Shown here piece after piece: positions 5,941 to 7,826 of a stretch of DNA of 7,826 nt (its first letter is position 1; each line of letters opens with the position of its first letter). Both the position numbers and the translations under genes were made by a program. This stretch comes from Candidatus Woesearchaeota archaeon (lineage in GTDB: Archaea; Nanobdellota; Nanobdellia; SCGC-AAA011-G17; UBA489). The notes beneath the pieces were generated by a model. It worked only from the letters and a program-made list of their open reading frames with translations, was not told where the DNA came from and did no database searches. The stretch lies in NCBI GenBank assembly GCA_030679025.1, contig JAUXTV010000052.1, positions 1-7,826 on the forward strand, in the 5' to 3' direction.

Positions 5941-5979
5941 CACCCCTTGAAAAGAAGCTTGATTTTTGCAATTAATAAA
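5941..5979 (-). promoter_or_regulatory. Promoter and ribosome binding site of the permease gene
   Basis: TTTATTAAT (5971-5979, minus strand) is a TATA-like box centred about 41 bases before the GTG start. AAGGGGTG (5941-5948) is a moderate Shine-Dalgarno with a six-base spacer. It supports the GTG start, which otherwise has no independent confirmation. Confidence 0.45.
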
Positions 5980-5988
5980 GATATTGCT

Positions 5989-6999
5989 TTATGCTACAAA
6001 AGCGACGCCAGCAATTATCATGCTTGCACCGAAACCTATTACAAACACTTGTGTATTTGGCTTGATTATTTGTTTTCTATATCCTATTGCCATTGCTATT
6101 GGAATTGAAGCTGCAGAGGGATTTCCAAATTTACGAACAGTATTAATAATCTGTCTCTTTTCTAATTCTAATCTTATGCGTGCATTTTCAATGATATTGT
6201 TGTTTGCCTGATGAGGGATTAAGATTATGTCAGGATTATACCAACCTGTCTTTTCTCTTAATGCTTGATATGCCTCTACTAATCCTGGTACTGCTACTTT
6301 GAATACTTTTGGACCATTAGTCATTCGCAACATCTGCATAGGGTCCTCTACAATCAAACCTAAGTTTCCATTTTCTGTTTTTGCTGCCATATATACTGCT
6401 TGTATTCCTCTTTTAGAATTTTCAGTTGGACCTACGATCGCTGCTCCAGCACCATCTCCGAATAATGGATCGTTCATATCAGGATCATCAACATTCATAT
6501 GATTTGTTAATTTTTCAACGCCTACTACTGCATATATTCTTCCTGGTTTTGTGAAGAGGTCTGGTTGTCTAATTCTTAGAGCAGCATCAGCTAAAGCTAC
6601 TGGAAATCCAGCACATGCTGCGGCTATGTCATAACAATCTCTAGCATTTCTAGCACCTAGTTGCTCTCTTACTTGCTGCGCACATGACGGGTATCTTTGT
6701 TTATTTGTTACTGTAGCAATAATAATTCCTTCGAGATCGCTTGCTTGCAAATTGCTTCGTCTTAATGCTCTCTTTATTGCTTTTGCAGCCATGACTTGTG
6801 GTTGATCTTCAGCTTCAGCATATCTTCTTTCTCTAATTCCTGTTCTTTCTACAATCCAAGCATCACCAGTGACTACAGATTTACCAGTTCTATTTCCTAG
6901 ACCATCGTGCTCGTAGAGAGTTTTTCCTTCAAAAGCTGCATTGGTTACTCTCTTATGAGGAACATAATATCCACTTTCTAGAACTGCTGCATTTATCAT
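5989..6999 (-). CDS. fabH: 3-oxoacyl-ACP synthase III (KAS III, FabH-like)
   Basis: FabH-type enzymes condense an acyl-CoA starter with malonyl-ACP. The 336 residues carry the full catalytic triad: Cys129 in DIAAACAGF, His263 in IPHQANNN and Asn293 in FGNPSAASIP. Supporting motifs are WIVERTGIRERR (48-59, whose Trp and Arg match the CoA-contacting residues of bacterial FabH), FGDGAGAAIVG (180-190) and the C-terminal GFGAS (322-326). WIVERTGIRERR distinguishes it from archaeal HMG-CoA synthase. Two oddities: about 15 extra residues (roughly 24-44) precede Trp48, and Tyr103 replaces the usual Phe in the acyl-pocket YPS motif. ATG 6999 is preceded by TTAAATA at 26 bases and no Shine-Dalgarno, so it is probably leaderless and independent of the upstream gene. 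Bacterial-type FabH in an archaeon suggests ancient transfer; it could instead act in a specialised acyl pathway. Confidence 0.92.
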   Translation of the reverse strand: MINAAVLESGYYVPHKRVTNAAFEGKTLYEHDGLGNRTGKSVVTGDAWIVERTGIRERRYAEAEDQPQVMAAKAIKRALRRSNLQASDLEGIIIATVTNKQRYPSCAQQVREQLGARNARDCYDIAAACAGFPVALADAALRIRQPDLFTKPGRIYAVVGVEKLTNHMNVDDPDMNDPLFGDGAGAAIVGPTENSKRGIQAVYMAAKTENGNLGLIVEDPMQMLRMTNGPKVFKVAVPGLVEAYQALREKTGWYNPDIILIPHQANNNIIENARIRLELEKRQIINTVRKFGNPSAASIPIAMAIGYRKQIIKPNTQVFVIGFGASMIIAGVAFVA

Positions 7000-7021
7000 A
7001 GAATTTTTGCTTGTTTGAACC

Positions 7022-7030
7022 TATTTAACT
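7022..7030 (-). promoter_or_regulatory. TATA box of fabH (leaderless), overlapping the upstream stop codon
   Basis: AGTTAAATA on the minus strand is centred 26-27 bases before the fabH ATG. It partly overlaps the TAG stop of the upstream gene. The 22 bases between it and the ATG contain no Shine-Dalgarno, so a leaderless transcript is predicted despite the short gap between the two genes. Confidence 0.6.
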
Positions 7031-7814
7031 ATTTCTCTTGAGAAAGGTTTTTACCGAGAGATGACAAAAAAGGTTGATGACTAAGGTTTTTGTTTAAAAT
7101 ATTATCTCTATAAACAAATTCTATGAGTTCTATCCCTAGTTGTGTAATAAAATATCTTTTATGACCATCCATTGCGGGAGCAGTGTCCAGAAAACCGACA
7201 GCATCTAAATCTTTTTTAAAACTAGGATAATATTCAGACATTTGATCTTTAAGTATATTTAGATCATAATCCTTTCTTACAGAATGAAGAGCAATAACAT
7301 CATAATCAGCCCCTATAGTCTGGGGAGTAATATAATTATTGTCCTTATACCATTTGAGAATTTCAAAATGTCCAACATCTAATGATTCTAACTTATTTAG
7401 AATATATCTAATGGAAGTTTTTGGTTTTGGACGTGTTATAGAGTTTAATAAGACATTTCTAAATAACTTCAATTTTGCTTCTGCAAACTCAAAACGCACT
7501 AACTCAAGAACTTTTTTAAATATACAATAAAATTCAAAGGAATCTAAGAATGTCTTGTCTATAGTTTCCTCTTTTATAGCATTAATTTCTTCTGATAACT
7601 TTTCTAAGAATCTTATTATTTGTCTTATCTCTTCTTTATCTTTATTTGCGAACAAAAGCTTTTCAATAGTTCCACCAACATGAGGAATAGCATTTATTAC
7701 TGCTCTAAGCTTGGTTTCATCATCAGCTAAGTTCTTAGGTATTTCCTTCAATAATGTAACAAGCTTTCTGACACTAAGTTTATCTTTTGCTTCTTCTACA
7801 TTATTCTTAAGCAT
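7029..7814 (-). CDS. Uncharacterised protein, helical with a possible C-terminal winged-helix domain
   Basis: I do not recognise this 261-residue protein. The N-terminal two thirds are predicted helical and charged. An amphipathic segment with a di-glycine, NAIPHVGGTIEKLL (41-54), is followed by probable coiled-coil helices at 59-85 and 97-127 (KKVLELVRFEFAEAKLKLFR). From about 137, the pattern LESLDVGHFEILKWYKDNN, a linker, then FKKDLDAVGFLDTA (199-212) and KRYFITQLGIELIEFV (219-234) looks like a winged-helix or PadR/MarR-type fold used for dimerisation or DNA binding. The IPxVGG helix plus helical bundle plus C-terminal helix-turn-helix layout resembles uncharacterised accessory proteins in many bacteria. 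No signal peptide is seen. The gene is complete: an in-frame TAG lies four codons before the ATG at 7814. GGGAAG three bases upstream is a close-set Shine-Dalgarno. The C-terminal tail is low-complexity and Asn/Ser-rich. Confidence 0.65.
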   Translation of the reverse strand: MLKNNVEEAKDKLSVRKLVTLLKEIPKNLADDETKLRAVINAIPHVGGTIEKLLFANKDKEEIRQIIRFLEKLSEEINAIKEETIDKTFLDSFEFYCIFKKVLELVRFEFAEAKLKLFRNVLLNSITRPKPKTSIRYILNKLESLDVGHFEILKWYKDNNYITPQTIGADYDVIALHSVRKDYDLNILKDQMSEYYPSFKKDLDAVGFLDTAPAMDGHKRYFITQLGIELIEFVYRDNILNKNLSHQPFLSSLGKNLSQEK

Positions 7815-7826
7815 TCTTCCCTATGC

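Noticed and set aside
5989..6999. HMG-CoA synthase as the identity of the thiolase-fold gene
   Set aside because: Archaeal HMG-CoA synthases lack WIVERTGIRERR and have a different active-site cysteine context. The sequence fits FabH-type KAS III.
1..7826. tRNA, rRNA, CRISPR array, insertion sequence or inteins
   Set aside because: No cloverleaf-like sequence, regularly spaced repeats, transposase motifs or terminal inverted repeats were recognised, and all long proteins are continuous without intein-like insertions.

Overview
The window looks like AT-rich chromosomal DNA from an archaeon, possibly a small-genome DPANN-type lineage such as a Woesearchaeota relative. The archaeal call rests on promoter architecture. 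Three genes (starts at 3150, 4094 and 6999) have a clean TTTATATA/TTAAATA-type TATA box centred 26-28 bases before the ATG, with no ribosome binding site, which predicts leaderless mRNAs. Three others (2808, 3501, 5934) have a TATA-like element about 41-42 bases upstream plus a Shine-Dalgarno sequence. A small winged-helix protein of an archaeal-looking type agrees with this. The lineage is inferred; no rRNA or other phylogenetic marker is present.

Left part (1-2808, all minus strand). This is a pyruvate dehydrogenase/lipoate operon in transcription order pdhA (E1 alpha), lipB (octanoyltransferase), lipA (lipoyl synthase), pdhB (E1 beta, cut by the window edge). The genes overlap by 4, 7 and 14 bases, so they are almost certainly co-transcribed and translationally coupled. 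Unusually, the two lipoylation genes sit between the genes for the two subunits of the E1 heterotetramer. E2 and E3 are not in view and may lie beyond base 1.

Middle part (2863-4609). Minus-strand genes encode a 95-residue winged-helix protein with a tandem operator-like repeat between its TATA box and start codon, a 102-residue thioredoxin-fold protein with a CVHC motif, and a 135-residue protein of unknown function. A 122-base divergent promoter region (3972-4093) separates these from the only plus-strand gene, a 171-residue protein with two predicted membrane segments. That region carries two exact copies of a palindromic 10-mer.

Right part (4660-7814, all minus strand). It holds an APC-family amino acid/polyamine permease with a Cys/His-rich N-terminal tail, a FabH-type ketoacyl synthase III with an intact Cys-His-Asn triad and an insertion next to its CoA-binding region, and a 261-residue protein of unknown function. 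Each of the first two has its own apparent promoter.

Logic of the region: LipB moves an octanoyl group from octanoyl-ACP to the E2 lipoyl domain, LipA inserts the two sulfurs, and E1 alpha/beta decarboxylates pyruvate and passes the acetyl unit to that lipoyl arm. FabH, about 4 kb away, hints at ACP-linked acyl chemistry that could feed LipB, although most archaea lack a full bacterial fatty acid pathway. No tRNA, rRNA, CRISPR array, insertion sequence or origin was seen. The longest gene-free stretch is the 122-base divergent promoter region.
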